Part shown: positions 47,865-56,491 of the stretch, piece after piece
Position numbering within the stretch: the stretch's first letter is position 1
How the letters are laid out: each line of letters starts with the position of its first letter
Assembly (NCBI RefSeq): GCF_021233355.1
Contig: NZ_CP089507.1
Span: 620,001 to 684,000, forward strand
Source: Luteimonas fraxinea
GTDB taxonomy: Bacteria > Pseudomonadota > Gammaproteobacteria > Xanthomonadales > Xanthomonadaceae
Length of the DNA stretch: 64,000 nucleotides
Direction of reading: 5' to 3'
The notes under the pieces: generated by a model
The model's input: only the letters and a program-made list of their open reading frames with translations
Told to the model about the DNA's origin: nothing
Databases searched by the model: none
Made by a program: the position numbers and the translations under genes

Positions 47865-50800
47865 TCACAGCGCGCTGGTCGAGTGCTGCAACAGGAGCGT
47901 GTCGGTATCGTCTTCCTGCCGCAGTGGAACACCGTATTCGACCTCCCACATCGGCGCGCTGGCGAACTCGGAGACGCGGGGCGCATCGAGCGCGATGACC
48001 TCGTCGCCCGCGCCCCGCACGAACAGGGGCGCCTCGTTGCCCATGGTCTCGAACAGCGAGGAGACGTCGTAATCGCTCGATGTCCCGTCGCCGGCTTCCG
48101 CGTCGAATACGGCCTGCGCATCCTCGGCCGCGAGCGATTCGAGATCGAACGTGTCGGCAGACGCCAGCACACCAGCACCACCAGGCTCGACGGTGACCAC
48201 GAGTTCGCCGTCCGAGAACTGACCGGTGGGATGCAACAAACGGTACTCGAAGGTTTCCGACACCGGCTGGTTGAAGTGACCGACGTTTTCCGCCGGGCTG
48301 TAGACGTAGTTTCCGCCGGCATCGACCGTGAGCGAACCGTACTGGCCCTGGATGGTGACAGTCGCGCCTCCGTCGACATCGACGTAGGTGCCTGTCGCGC
48401 TGTTGAAGACCTGCAGCTGGGTGAAGCTGGAGCCCGGTACATCGTTGGCCAGCAGATTGCCAGTGGCGTTGTCGACACTGGCCACTTCGAACTGGTCGAG
48501 GTACGTGGCGTTGACGTCGATGTTGACGTTCGCATTGACACCTACCAGACCGCCGACTGATGCGCGGAACCTGTAGGTGCCAGCGCCGAGGTCCAGCGTC
48601 GCGAGATCGATCGTGGCGACGGGACCTAGAACGGCGAGCAGGAGGTTGTAGTTCACCACTGCCACGTTCACCCACGCGCCTGTCGTGGTCTGCTGCTGGA
48701 GCGCGAGGGAGCCATTTGACAGCACCGACGCGAGCATATTCACACTCGCAGTGCCAGATACATCCATGTTGTCGGTCACAGTGAACGCTTGACTGCTGTA
48801 CGTCCGGACCGGATTGAATAACGTGAGCACAAGATTGGCACTGGCGTCGTACAGGTCGCCGGTGACGTTGGCGAACTCGACCCCAGCGGTGCCGTTATCG
48901 CCCGTAGCCGCGAAATCGAACGTCGCGGGCGCACCCGGGGCTGCGTCGTCCCAGGTCAGATTCACATCGGCACTGTCGATGCGGACATACAACGTCGCAG
49001 TCGACGTGTTGCCGGTGACCGAATCGAACAGCGTGTAGGTGAACTGGTCGACCTGTCCGATATTCCCGGCCAGTTCGTTCGGCACGTAGGTGTAGGCGCC
49101 CGTTGAATCGATGGTCAGTACGCCATAAGCCCCGACCACCGTCGTCGCGGTGGCTTCTACCGCCTGGCCGTTGACGCTCTGCACGGCCGTGGTCGGCGTC
49201 ACCACATCGCCGGCGCCATCGGTGACGACATTGCCGCTGACCGCAGTGCCGTCCACGTCTGCGATGACCGTGAAGTCGGACTCGACGCCGCCGACCGACA
49301 GGGCGCCCAGCACACCGACACCGATCCCGTTGAAGGTCATGAACGCCCGATACTCACCGGGTCCAAGATCCGGCGCTTCTGCACGGGCGACACCCGTCAG
49401 CAGATTGAGCTCCAGCAGCGTGGCCTGGCCGGTTCCGCCGACGCCCGTCCACTGCGTGCCGTCCCAGCGCTGCACAACGACCTGGTAATTGCCCAGGACA
49501 CCCAGGCTCAGCAGCGCGCTGTAATCGAAGACCGCGTCGAGCGAGTGTCCCTGCTCGACCGAGAACGACACGTTCGCGGTGCCGAGCACCGTGGCCTGCA
49601 GATTCAGGGCACTGAGCGACACAAGCGCGAGATACCCCACCGAACCAAGCGCAACATTCTCGGTCGCAGGCTGCAGATCCAGGTTCGCCGACACGATGTC
49701 GTCGTAGGCGATGATGTCGTCCGACAGGTTCGGCGCGTTGAGCAGAGTCGGATCGGAAACATTGCCAGCAAGATCGGTCGCAGTCACCGACAGTCGTTCG
49801 CCTCCGGTCAGCGGCGGCGTGAGCGTGATGCTGTAGCTACCGCCAGGACCGGCCACGATGGAGCCGAGCACGTTGTTGTCCAGATCACGCACCGTGACGG
49901 TGGAGCCCTCCTCGGCCGTGCCACTGACCACATCACCTTCTGCACTGATGCTGGCAGTCGGGGGCAGGGGTGCCTCGTTGTCGGACAGGTCCGGCGCCTG
50001 CAGCGGGGTCTCATCCGACTCGTTGCCGGCCGCGTCGGTCGCGGTCACCGTCAGCTGCTCGCCTGCGGTGAGCGGCGGATCGAGCGTGATGGAATATGCG
50101 CCAGCGGCCGTGGCGGTCGCCATGCCCAGCTCGGATCCCGCTGCGTTATAGACCCGTACCGTGGAATCGGGCTCGGCGGTGCCGCTCACGGTGACGCCGT
50201 CACCGCTGATGCTCGCGGTCGGCGGTGGCGGCGCTTCCGTATCGGGAACGACGGGCGCCACCAGCGCCGTCGGATCAGACTCGTTACCCGCCGCGTCGGT
50301 TGCCGTGACTTCCAGTGCCTCGCCTGCGATCAGGGGCGGCGTGAGCGAGATCGAGTAAGCGCCATCCGCATCGGCAGTGGCGGTGCCCAGAAGCCCGCCA
50401 CCCACGGCGTACACCCTGACGGTGGAAAGCGCTTCGGCGTTTCCACTGACCGTTGCGCCGTCATCACTGATCGTCGCCGTCGGCGGCAACGGTGCTTCTT
50501 CGTCGATGATGACCGGTGCAGTGATCAGCGTGGGATCGGAGACATTGCCTGCGGCATCCGTCGCAGTGACCGACAACTGCTCACCCGCGGTCAGCGGTGG
50601 GGCGAGACCAATCGTATAGGCGCCGCCGGTGCCGGCCACTGCCGTACCAACGACGACATCGCCCACAGACACCGTGACGGTCGAACCCGCTTCGGCCTGT
50701 CCGCTGACGGTGTCGCCCGCATCGTTGATCGCTGCCGTCGGAGCGGGCGGCGCATCGACGTCGGTCAGATCCGGCGCGGTCAATGCGGTCGGATCCGACA

Positions 50801-53800
50801 CATTGCCTGCACCGTCGATCGCGGTCACCAGCAACTGCTCGCCCGCGATCAGCGGCGGATCGAGCGTGATCGTGTAGCGACCATCGGTACCGGCGGCGCC
50901 GGACCCCAGGAGATCACCAGCCGCATTCCGCACTTCGACCGTCGCGCCCGCTTCGGCAAGACCACTGACCGTATCGCCCGTGTCGTTGATCGCCGCGCTC
51001 GGCGCCGCAGGCGCGTCGACGTCGGTCAGATCCGGCGCTGTCACTGCGGTCGGATCCGAAATATTGCCGGCGCCGTCGATCGCCGTCACCAGCAACTGCT
51101 CGCCTGCGGTCAGCGGCGGATCGAGCGTGATCGAGTAGCGCCCGTCAGTACCGGCAGCGCCAAACCCCAGGAGATCACCAGCCGTGTTCCGCACCTCGAC
51201 TCGCGCACCTGCCTCGGCGAGACCACTGACGGTGTCGCCCGTGTCGTTGATCACCGCGCTCGGTGCCGCAGGCGCTTCGACGTCGGTCAGATCCGGCGCC
51301 GTCAGCGCAGTCGGATCCGAAATATTGCCGGCGCCGTCGATCGCGGTCACCAGCAACTGTTCGCCCGCGGTCAACGGTGGATCGAGCGCGATCGTGTAGC
51401 GCCCATCCGTGCCTGCAGCACCGGATCCCAGAAGATCGCCAGCTGCGTTGCGCACTTCGACGGTCGCGCCGGCCTCGGCAAGACCCGTGACCGTATCGCC
51501 CGTGTCGTTGATCGCCGCGCTCGGAGCCGCGGGCGCGTCGACATCGGTCAGATCCGGCGCCGTCAACGCGGTCGGATCCGACACATTGCCGGCGCCGTCG
51601 ATTGCAGTCACCAGCAGTTGCTCGCCCGCGGTCAACGGTGGATCGAGTGTGATCGTGTAGCGCCCGTCAGTACCGGCAGTGCCGGATCCCAGGAGATCAC
51701 CGGCCGCACTCCGCACCTCGACTCTTGCACCTGCCTCGGCAAGACCACTGACCGTATCGCCCGTGTCATTGATCACCGCACTCGGTGCAGCGGGCGCGTC
51801 GACGTCCGTCAGATCCGGCGCAGTCAACGCGGTCGGATCCGATACATTGCCGGCGCCATCGATCGCAGTCACCAGCAACTGCTCGCCCGCGGTCAGCGGC
51901 GGATCGAGCGTGATCGAATAGCGTCCATCGGTGCCGGCAGCGCCGGTGCCCAGTAGATCGCCGGCGGCATTGCGCACCTCGACTGTCGCGCCTGCCTCGG
52001 CAAGACCGCTGACGGTGTCGCCCCCATCGTTGATCACCGCAGTCGGTGCGTCCGGCGCGTCGGTGTCGGTCAGATCAGGCGCGAAGATCGTCGTTGGGTA
52101 GGATTCGCCGCCTGCGTTGGTCGCCGTGACCGACAGCTGCTCACCCGCCGTCAAAGGCGGATCCAGTGGAATCGTGTAAGCACCGTCCAGACCCGCATCG
52201 ATCGTGCCCAGCACATTGCCGTCGGCGTCATAGACCGTGACGGTCGCGCCTGCCTCGGCGTTACCACTCACCGAGTCGCCCGCCGCACTGACGGCTGCAG
52301 TCGGCGACGCTGGAACATCGACATCCGACAGATCCGGTGCCGTCACCGACGTCGGACCGGATTCGTTTCCGGCTGCATCGGACGCGGTGACCGTCAGCAC
52401 TTCGCCAGCGATCAACGGCGGATCGAGCGCAATGGTGTATCGGCCATTCGTGCCGGCCACACCAGTGCCGATGACGTTGCCGTCGGCGTCGTAGACATTC
52501 ACCGTCGAGCCGATCTCGGCAGTACCCGTCACCGCATCGCCCGCGGCGCTGATGGCAGCAGTCGGCGGTTCGGGCGCCGTGATGTCGGTCAGATCGGGGG
52601 CAGTCAGCGCGATCGGTGCCGACTCGTTCCCGGATGCGTCAGTCGCAGTGACGGTGAGCGCTTCGCCTGCGATCAACGGCGGCGCGAGCGCGATCGTGTA
52701 GCGCCCATCCGTGCCCGCGATGCCGGTGCCGATGACGTTGCCATCGACGTCGTACACATTGACTGTCGCGCCGACCTCCGCGGTGCCGCTGACAGCGTCG
52801 CCGGTGCCATTGATCACAGCGGTCGGTGCGTCAGGCGGGATGATGTCAGTCAGATCCGGCGCTGTCAGCTCGATCGGCGCGGACTCGTTGCCGGCCGCGT
52901 CGGTCGCAGTCACCGTCAACACTTCGCCTGCAGTCAGCGCAGGATCGAGCCCGATCGAGTAGCGACCGTCCGTACCCGCGACGCCGGTACCAATGACGTT
53001 GCCATCCGCGTCGTACACGTTGACCGTGGCGCCGACTTCTGCCGTGCCGCTGACAGCGTCGCCGGTGCCGTTGATCACGGCGGTCGGGGCATCAGGCGGA
53101 ATAACGTCGGTCAGATCCGGTGCCGTCAGCGCTATCGGCGCGGACTCGTTGCCGGCCGCGTCGGTCGCCGTGACCGTGAGCGCTTCACCTGCGATCAGCG
53201 CAGGGTCGAGCGCAATTGTGTAACGCCCATCTGTGCCCGCGATGCCGGTGCCGATGACGTTGCCATCGGCGTCATACACGTTGACCGTGGCGCCGACCTC
53301 CGCGGTGCCGCTGACAGCGTCGCCGGCGCCATTGATCACAGCGGTCGGTGCGTCGGGCGGGATGATGTCAGTCAGATCCGGCGCTGTCAGCGCGATCGGC
53401 GCGGACTCGTTGCCGGCCGCGTCGGTCGCAGTCACCGTCAACGCTTCGCCTGCTGTCAGCGCAGGATCGAGCCCGATTGTGTAGCGACCGTCCGTACCCG
53501 CGACGCCGGTGCCGATGACATTGCCATCCGCGTCGTACACGTTGACCGTGGCGCCGACTTCTGCCGTGCCGCTGACAGCGTCGCCGGTGCCGTTGATCAC
53601 GGCGGTCGGGGCATCAGGCGGAACAACGTCGGTCAGATCCGGCGCCGTCAACGCGATCGGATCGGATTCATTGCCGGCCGCATCGGTCGCGGTCACCGTC
53701 AGCGCCTCGCCCGCGATCAACGGCGGGTCGAGTGCAATCGTGTAGCGCCCATCCGTGCCCACGATGCCGGTGCCGATGACGTTGCCATCCGCGTCGTAGA

Positions 53801-54929
53801 CATTGACCGTCGCGCCAACCTCGGCGCTGCCGCTCACGGTGTCGCCGGCAGCGTTGATGACTGCAGTGGGGGCGTCGGGTGGAATGGTGTCGGTGAGATC
53901 CGGCGCGTTGAGTGAGACCGGCGCGGACTCGTTGCCGGCGGCATCGGTCGCGGTGACGGTAAGCGCCTCACCTGCAACAAGCGGCGGGTCGAGCGCGATC
54001 GTGTAGCGGCCGTCCGCACCGGCAACACCGGTACCGATGACGTTGCCATCGGCGTCATAGACGTTGACCGTGGCGCCCGCCTCTGCGGTGCCGCTCACCG
54101 CGTCGCCTGCGGCGTTGATCACGGCAGTCGGTGCATCCGGCGCGTCGTTGTCGGTGAGATCGGGCGCGGTCAGTCCGATCGGCGCAGATTCATTGCCGGC
54201 GGCGTCGGTCGCCGTGACCGTCAACTGCTCGCCTGCAACGCGGGGCGGATTGAGTGTGATCGTGTAGTTGCCACTGCCGTCGGCACGGGCCGAACCGATG
54301 ACATTCCCACCTGCATCGTAGACACGGACATTCGACGCCGGCTCGGCAGTGCCACTGACGGTACTGCCGGTCGCATTGATCTGCGCGGTCGGGCGTGCGG
54401 GCGGCGTGGTATCCGGCGGAGGGGGCGCGGGCGGTGTCGGGGTCGTCCCGCCCGAACCGCCGCCTCCGCCGCCACCGGCAGCCGCGGCACCGAGCGCCAG
54501 GGCGCCCACACCGAGACCGATCGCCAGCGCGGAGGGGCCACCCTCTCCCGCGGCGACGACGGCCGCGCCATCGGACGCGGTGAGCGCGGACGCCACGGGA
54601 ATGGTCTCGCTGCCGACCAGCATGAACCCGCCGGTATCGGGATCGTCACGCAGCCACCACTGCGCACCCGTTGCATCTTCGAGCACGAGTTCGCTGAGCG
54701 TGCCAGCGTCATCGGCCACGAAATAATTGGACACGACGATCTGGGTGCCATCGTCCAGCACGATCACCAGATCCCGGCCTTCCACACCGGCGCGGGAGAT
54801 CGTACGGACATTGTCCGGATCGATCTGCAACCTCACCGTGGACGCCGCGTCGAGCACGATGGGCGCGCTGGTCGGAACCTCGCGCGTCGCACCCGTTGCT
54901 TTCACCACCACCGTCGCAGTACTGACCAT
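47865..54929 (-). CDS. BapA/LapA-type giant surface adhesin
   Basis: A 2354-residue secreted adhesin. Residues 1-135 are a BapA-like prefix domain (VVVKATGATREVPTSAP...VSNYFVADDAG). A glycine-rich/alanine linker (about 140-172) follows. Residues 173-1736 are 18 tandem Ig-like repeats of about 87 residues. The 618-residue C-terminal part has VCBS-like segments (TDGAGDVVTPTTAV; SIDSTGAYTYVP-like IDSTGAYTYVP) and an acidic end suited to type I secretion. No RTX nonapeptides and no classical signal peptide are present. The start at 54929 has GGGAG five bases upstream. Genes for its exporter follow directly. A role in biofilm or surface attachment is inferred from family. Confidence 0.93.
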   Translation of the reverse strand: MVSTATVVVKATGATREVPTSAPIVLDAASTVRLQIDPDNVRTISRAGVEGRDLVIVLDDGTQIVVSNYFVADDAGTLSELVLEDATGAQWWLRDDPDTGGFMLVGSETIPVASALTASDGAAVVAAGEGGPSALAIGLGVGALALGAAAAGGGGGGGSGGTTPTPPAPPPPDTTPPARPTAQINATGSTVSGTAEPASNVRVYDAGGNVIGSARADGSGNYTITLNPPRVAGEQLTVTATDAAGNESAPIGLTAPDLTDNDAPDAPTAVINAAGDAVSGTAEAGATVNVYDADGNVIGTGVAGADGRYTIALDPPLVAGEALTVTATDAAGNESAPVSLNAPDLTDTIPPDAPTAVINAAGDTVSGSAEVGATVNVYDADGNVIGTGIVGTDGRYTIALDPPLIAGEALTVTATDAAGNESDPIALTAPDLTDVVPPDAPTAVINGTGDAVSGTAEVGATVNVYDADGNVIGTGVAGTDGRYTIGLDPALTAGEALTVTATDAAGNESAPIALTAPDLTDIIPPDAPTAVINGAGDAVSGTAEVGATVNVYDADGNVIGTGIAGTDGRYTIALDPALIAGEALTVTATDAAGNESAPIALTAPDLTDVIPPDAPTAVINGTGDAVSGTAEVGATVNVYDADGNVIGTGVAGTDGRYSIGLDPALTAGEVLTVTATDAAGNESAPIELTAPDLTDIIPPDAPTAVINGTGDAVSGTAEVGATVNVYDVDGNVIGTGIAGTDGRYTIALAPPLIAGEALTVTATDASGNESAPIALTAPDLTDITAPEPPTAAISAAGDAVTGTAEIGSTVNVYDADGNVIGTGVAGTNGRYTIALDPPLIAGEVLTVTASDAAGNESGPTSVTAPDLSDVDVPASPTAAVSAAGDSVSGNAEAGATVTVYDADGNVLGTIDAGLDGAYTIPLDPPLTAGEQLSVTATNAGGESYPTTIFAPDLTDTDAPDAPTAVINDGGDTVSGLAEAGATVEVRNAAGDLLGTGAAGTDGRYSITLDPPLTAGEQLLVTAIDGAGNVSDPTALTAPDLTDVDAPAAPSAVINDTGDTVSGLAEAGARVEVRSAAGDLLGSGTAGTDGRYTITLDPPLTAGEQLLVTAIDGAGNVSDPTALTAPDLTDVDAPAAPSAAINDTGDTVTGLAEAGATVEVRNAAGDLLGSGAAGTDGRYTIALDPPLTAGEQLLVTAIDGAGNISDPTALTAPDLTDVEAPAAPSAVINDTGDTVSGLAEAGARVEVRNTAGDLLGFGAAGTDGRYSITLDPPLTAGEQLLVTAIDGAGNISDPTAVTAPDLTDVDAPAAPSAAINDTGDTVSGLAEAGATVEVRNAAGDLLGSGAAGTDGRYTITLDPPLIAGEQLLVTAIDGAGNVSDPTALTAPDLTDVDAPPAPTAAINDAGDTVSGQAEAGSTVTVSVGDVVVGTAVAGTGGAYTIGLAPPLTAGEQLSVTATDAAGNVSDPTLITAPVIIDEEAPLPPTATISDDGATVSGNAEALSTVRVYAVGGGLLGTATADADGAYSISLTPPLIAGEALEVTATDAAGNESDPTALVAPVVPDTEAPPPPTASISGDGVTVSGTAEPDSTVRVYNAAGSELGMATATAAGAYSITLDPPLTAGEQLTVTATDAAGNESDETPLQAPDLSDNEAPLPPTASISAEGDVVSGTAEEGSTVTVRDLDNNVLGSIVAGPGGSYSITLTPPLTGGERLSVTATDLAGNVSDPTLLNAPNLSDDIIAYDDIVSANLDLQPATENVALGSVGYLALVSLSALNLQATVLGTANVSFSVEQGHSLDAVFDYSALLSLGVLGNYQVVVQRWDGTQWTGVGGTGQATLLELNLLTGVARAEAPDLGPGEYRAFMTFNGIGVGVLGALSVGGVESDFTVIADVDGTAVSGNVVTDGAGDVVTPTTAVQSVNGQAVEATATTVVGAYGVLTIDSTGAYTYVPNELAGNIGQVDQFTYTLFDSVTGNTSTATLYVRIDSADVNLTWDDAAPGAPATFDFAATGDNGTAGVEFANVTGDLYDASANLVLTLFNPVRTYSSQAFTVTDNMDVSGTASVNMLASVLSNGSLALQQQTTTGAWVNVAVVNYNLLLAVLGPVATIDLATLDLGAGTYRFRASVGGLVGVNANVNIDVNATYLDQFEVASVDNATGNLLANDVPGSSFTQLQVFNSATGTYVDVDGGATVTIQGQYGSLTVDAGGNYVYSPAENVGHFNQPVSETFEYRLLHPTGQFSDGELVVTVEPGGAGVLASADTFDLESLAAEDAQAVFDAEAGDGTSSDYDVSSLFETMGNEAPLFVRGAGDEVIALDAPRVSEFASAPMWEVEYGVPLRQEDDTDTLLLQHSTSAL
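49722..54413 (-). repeat. 18 tandem Ig-like repeats (about 261 bp each) inside the adhesin gene
   Basis: Each unit encodes about 87 residues, opening with D..(A/P)P..PTA.I...GD.VSG.AE and closing with ATDAAGNES.P..L.APDLT. Units 2-9 carry VYDADGNVIGTG. Units 10-14 (about 50760-52064) carry VEVRNAAGDLLG and IDGAGN in place of TDAAGN, so two subfamilies were amplified separately. Units 15-18 are more diverged. Confidence 0.9.
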
Positions 54930-55030
54930 GTCCACTCCCTATCTGACGCGTTCGAATCAGGCCGAGGGCAGTGGTGAAGCACAATCCGAGCGGATCACCT
55001 GCGCGATCCGCACCGCCCCTTTCGGCCCCA

Positions 55031-55058
55031 TTTATATCGAGCGGATTTGGAAAGTCAT
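55031..55058 (-). promoter_or_regulatory. candidate adhesin promoter
   Basis: On the minus strand ATGACT (55058-55053) and TATAAA (55036-55031) are separated by 16 bases, about 100 bases before the adhesin start. Confidence 0.45.
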
Positions 55059-55093
55059 ATGATCAATCGCACAAAAACACTGTGATTCCGGTA

Positions 55094-55113
55094 CTTTGAG
55101 ACTATTCTCAAAG
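55094..55113. promoter_or_regulatory. operator-like dyad, copy 1
   Basis: CTTTGAGACTATTCTCAAAG has perfect 8-base arms around CTAT. It lies upstream of the candidate adhesin promoter and is repeated, less perfectly, 201 bases away. Confidence 0.5.
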
Positions 55114-55294
55114 GAGGCGCCTATTAATGTGGCGCGTCACGCAAATTGGCATCAGCGCGACAAGGATTTTTCGCGGCGCCGTCGATCAACGCTACGGATA
55201 GCCGTATGCAATGTCCGGCTTTTCTCTGCACTTTTCGGAATCGCCTCACGAGCACGTTGTGAGAAATGGCTCCTCACGACTCCCTTCAGAAGTG

Positions 55295-55314
55295 CTTTGA
55301 GATTATTCTGAAAT
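55295..55314. promoter_or_regulatory. operator-like dyad, copy 2
   Basis: CTTTGAGATTATTCTGAAAT matches the dyad at 55094 in 17 of 20 positions. Confidence 0.45.
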
Positions 55315-55435
55315 TTCAGTTTCCGTTTGCGATTGCCGGCTGTGGTGATTCGTTAACCTGTGTGCCCATGGCATCCATTCCGGAGCAGTGAATGCCGACA
55401 TCCCCCTACTCCTTCGCTCTGTCCCACCTGGGCCG

Positions 55436-56467
55436 ATGACCATCAAGGGCAAATCGACTTCGCTGGACATCGCGCACCTCGCCGGCGTGTCGCAGCCGAC
55501 TGTCTCGCGCGCATTGCGGGGTCATCCGTCGGTCAACTGCGAGACGCGTGAGCGCATCCTCGGGATCGCGCGGGAGTTGAATTACAAGGTCGACAAGAAC
55601 GCGTCCAACCTGCGCCGGCAGCAGTCGGCCACGCTCGCGCTGTTATTGTTCGAGGATCCGACCAGCGACCAGTCGCATATCAATCCGTTCTTCCTGCCGA
55701 TGCTCGGCTCGATCACCCGCGCGTGCGCGCGGCACGGGCAGGATCTGTTGATCTCGTTCCAGCAGCTCTCCGACGACTGGCACGCCGATTACGGCGACAG
55801 CCACAAGGCCGACGGGCTGATCCTGCTCGGTTACGGCGACTACCTCGCCTACCAGGGCAAGCTGCGCACGCTGGTCGAACAGGGGACGCAGTTCGTGCGC
55901 TGGGGCGCGGTGCTGCCGGGGCAGCCCGGCATTTCGATCGGCTGCGACAACGCCGGCGGCGGTGCGCTGGTGGGCGCGCATCTCGTCGATCTGGGGCATC
56001 GGCGCATCGCGTTTCTCGGCGACGCGTCCAGCCGCTATCCCGAGTTCCTGGATCGCTGGCTGGGGTGCGAGTCGGCGCTGCACACGCGCGGCCTGCCGAT
56101 GGAGCGCGCGCTGCAGGTCGATGCCGAGAGCGCGGAGGAGTCGGGCCATGCAGCGGCGACCGAGCTGCTGCGGCGTGGCCTGCCGTTCGATGCGGTGTTC
56201 GCGGCGAGTGATCTGATCGCGATCGGCGCGATGCGCGCATTCGCCGAGCATGGATTGCGGATGCCCGACGATATCGCGATCGCCGGCTTCGACGACATCC
56301 CTGCCGCGCGTATGACCACGCCGGCGCTGACGACGGTGGTGCAGGACACGCTGACCGCGGGCGAGTTGCTGGTCGACACCCTGATGAAACTGGTCATCGG
56401 CGAGCCGGCGGAGAGTCTGCGGATGCCGACGTCGCTGGTGGTGCGGGAGTCGACGGCGCGGCGGTGA
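55436..56467 (+). CDS. LacI-family transcriptional regulator
   Basis: A 343-residue repressor. The N-terminal helix-turn-helix is TSLDIAHLAGVSQPTVSRAL (about 8-27), followed by the hinge helix (NYKVDKNASNLRRQ). A periplasmic-binding-protein-like effector domain includes GLILLGYGDY, FLGDASSRYPEFLDR and FAASDLIAIGAMRAFAEHG. It precedes an amylase-permease-glucosidase cluster, so it probably senses maltose or a maltodextrin (MalR-like). The operator at 59838 and 62799 is its likely target; this is inference. An in-frame GTG at 55388 with a crowded GGAG is an alternative start. Confidence 0.92.
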   Translation: MTIKGKSTSLDIAHLAGVSQPTVSRALRGHPSVNCETRERILGIARELNYKVDKNASNLRRQQSATLALLLFEDPTSDQSHINPFFLPMLGSITRACARHGQDLLISFQQLSDDWHADYGDSHKADGLILLGYGDYLAYQGKLRTLVEQGTQFVRWGAVLPGQPGISIGCDNAGGGALVGAHLVDLGHRRIAFLGDASSRYPEFLDRWLGCESALHTRGLPMERALQVDAESAEESGHAAATELLRRGLPFDAVFAASDLIAIGAMRAFAEHGLRMPDDIAIAGFDDIPAARMTTPALTTVVQDTLTAGELLVDTLMKLVIGEPAESLRMPTSLVVRESTARR

Positions 56468-56491
56468 TCGCCCGCCGGGTCGCACGCCCGG

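Larger units (their letters stand above)
54930..55435. other. intergenic region between the adhesin and lacI genes
   Basis: A 506-base stretch less GC-rich than its surroundings. It holds the adhesin promoter (55031-55058), two copies of a 20-base dyad (55094-55113 and 55295-55314) and the start area of the divergent LacI gene. No gene is seen in it. Confidence 0.6.

Noticed and set aside
49545..51956. Open frame of 803 codons on the plus strand inside the adhesin repeats
   Set aside because: It is the reverse of the repeated minus-strand gene. The translation is Arg/His-rich and follows the repeat period; the minus strand gives clear Ig-like repeats.
49722..54413. Regular spacing of repeats as a possible CRISPR-like array
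   Set aside because: The period is 261 bp, all within one reading frame, with protein-level repeats and no spacers.
55131..55160. A sigma54-like TGGC...GC motif near the adhesin
   Set aside because: The spacing between GG and GC is 8 instead of 10 bases, so it does not fit.
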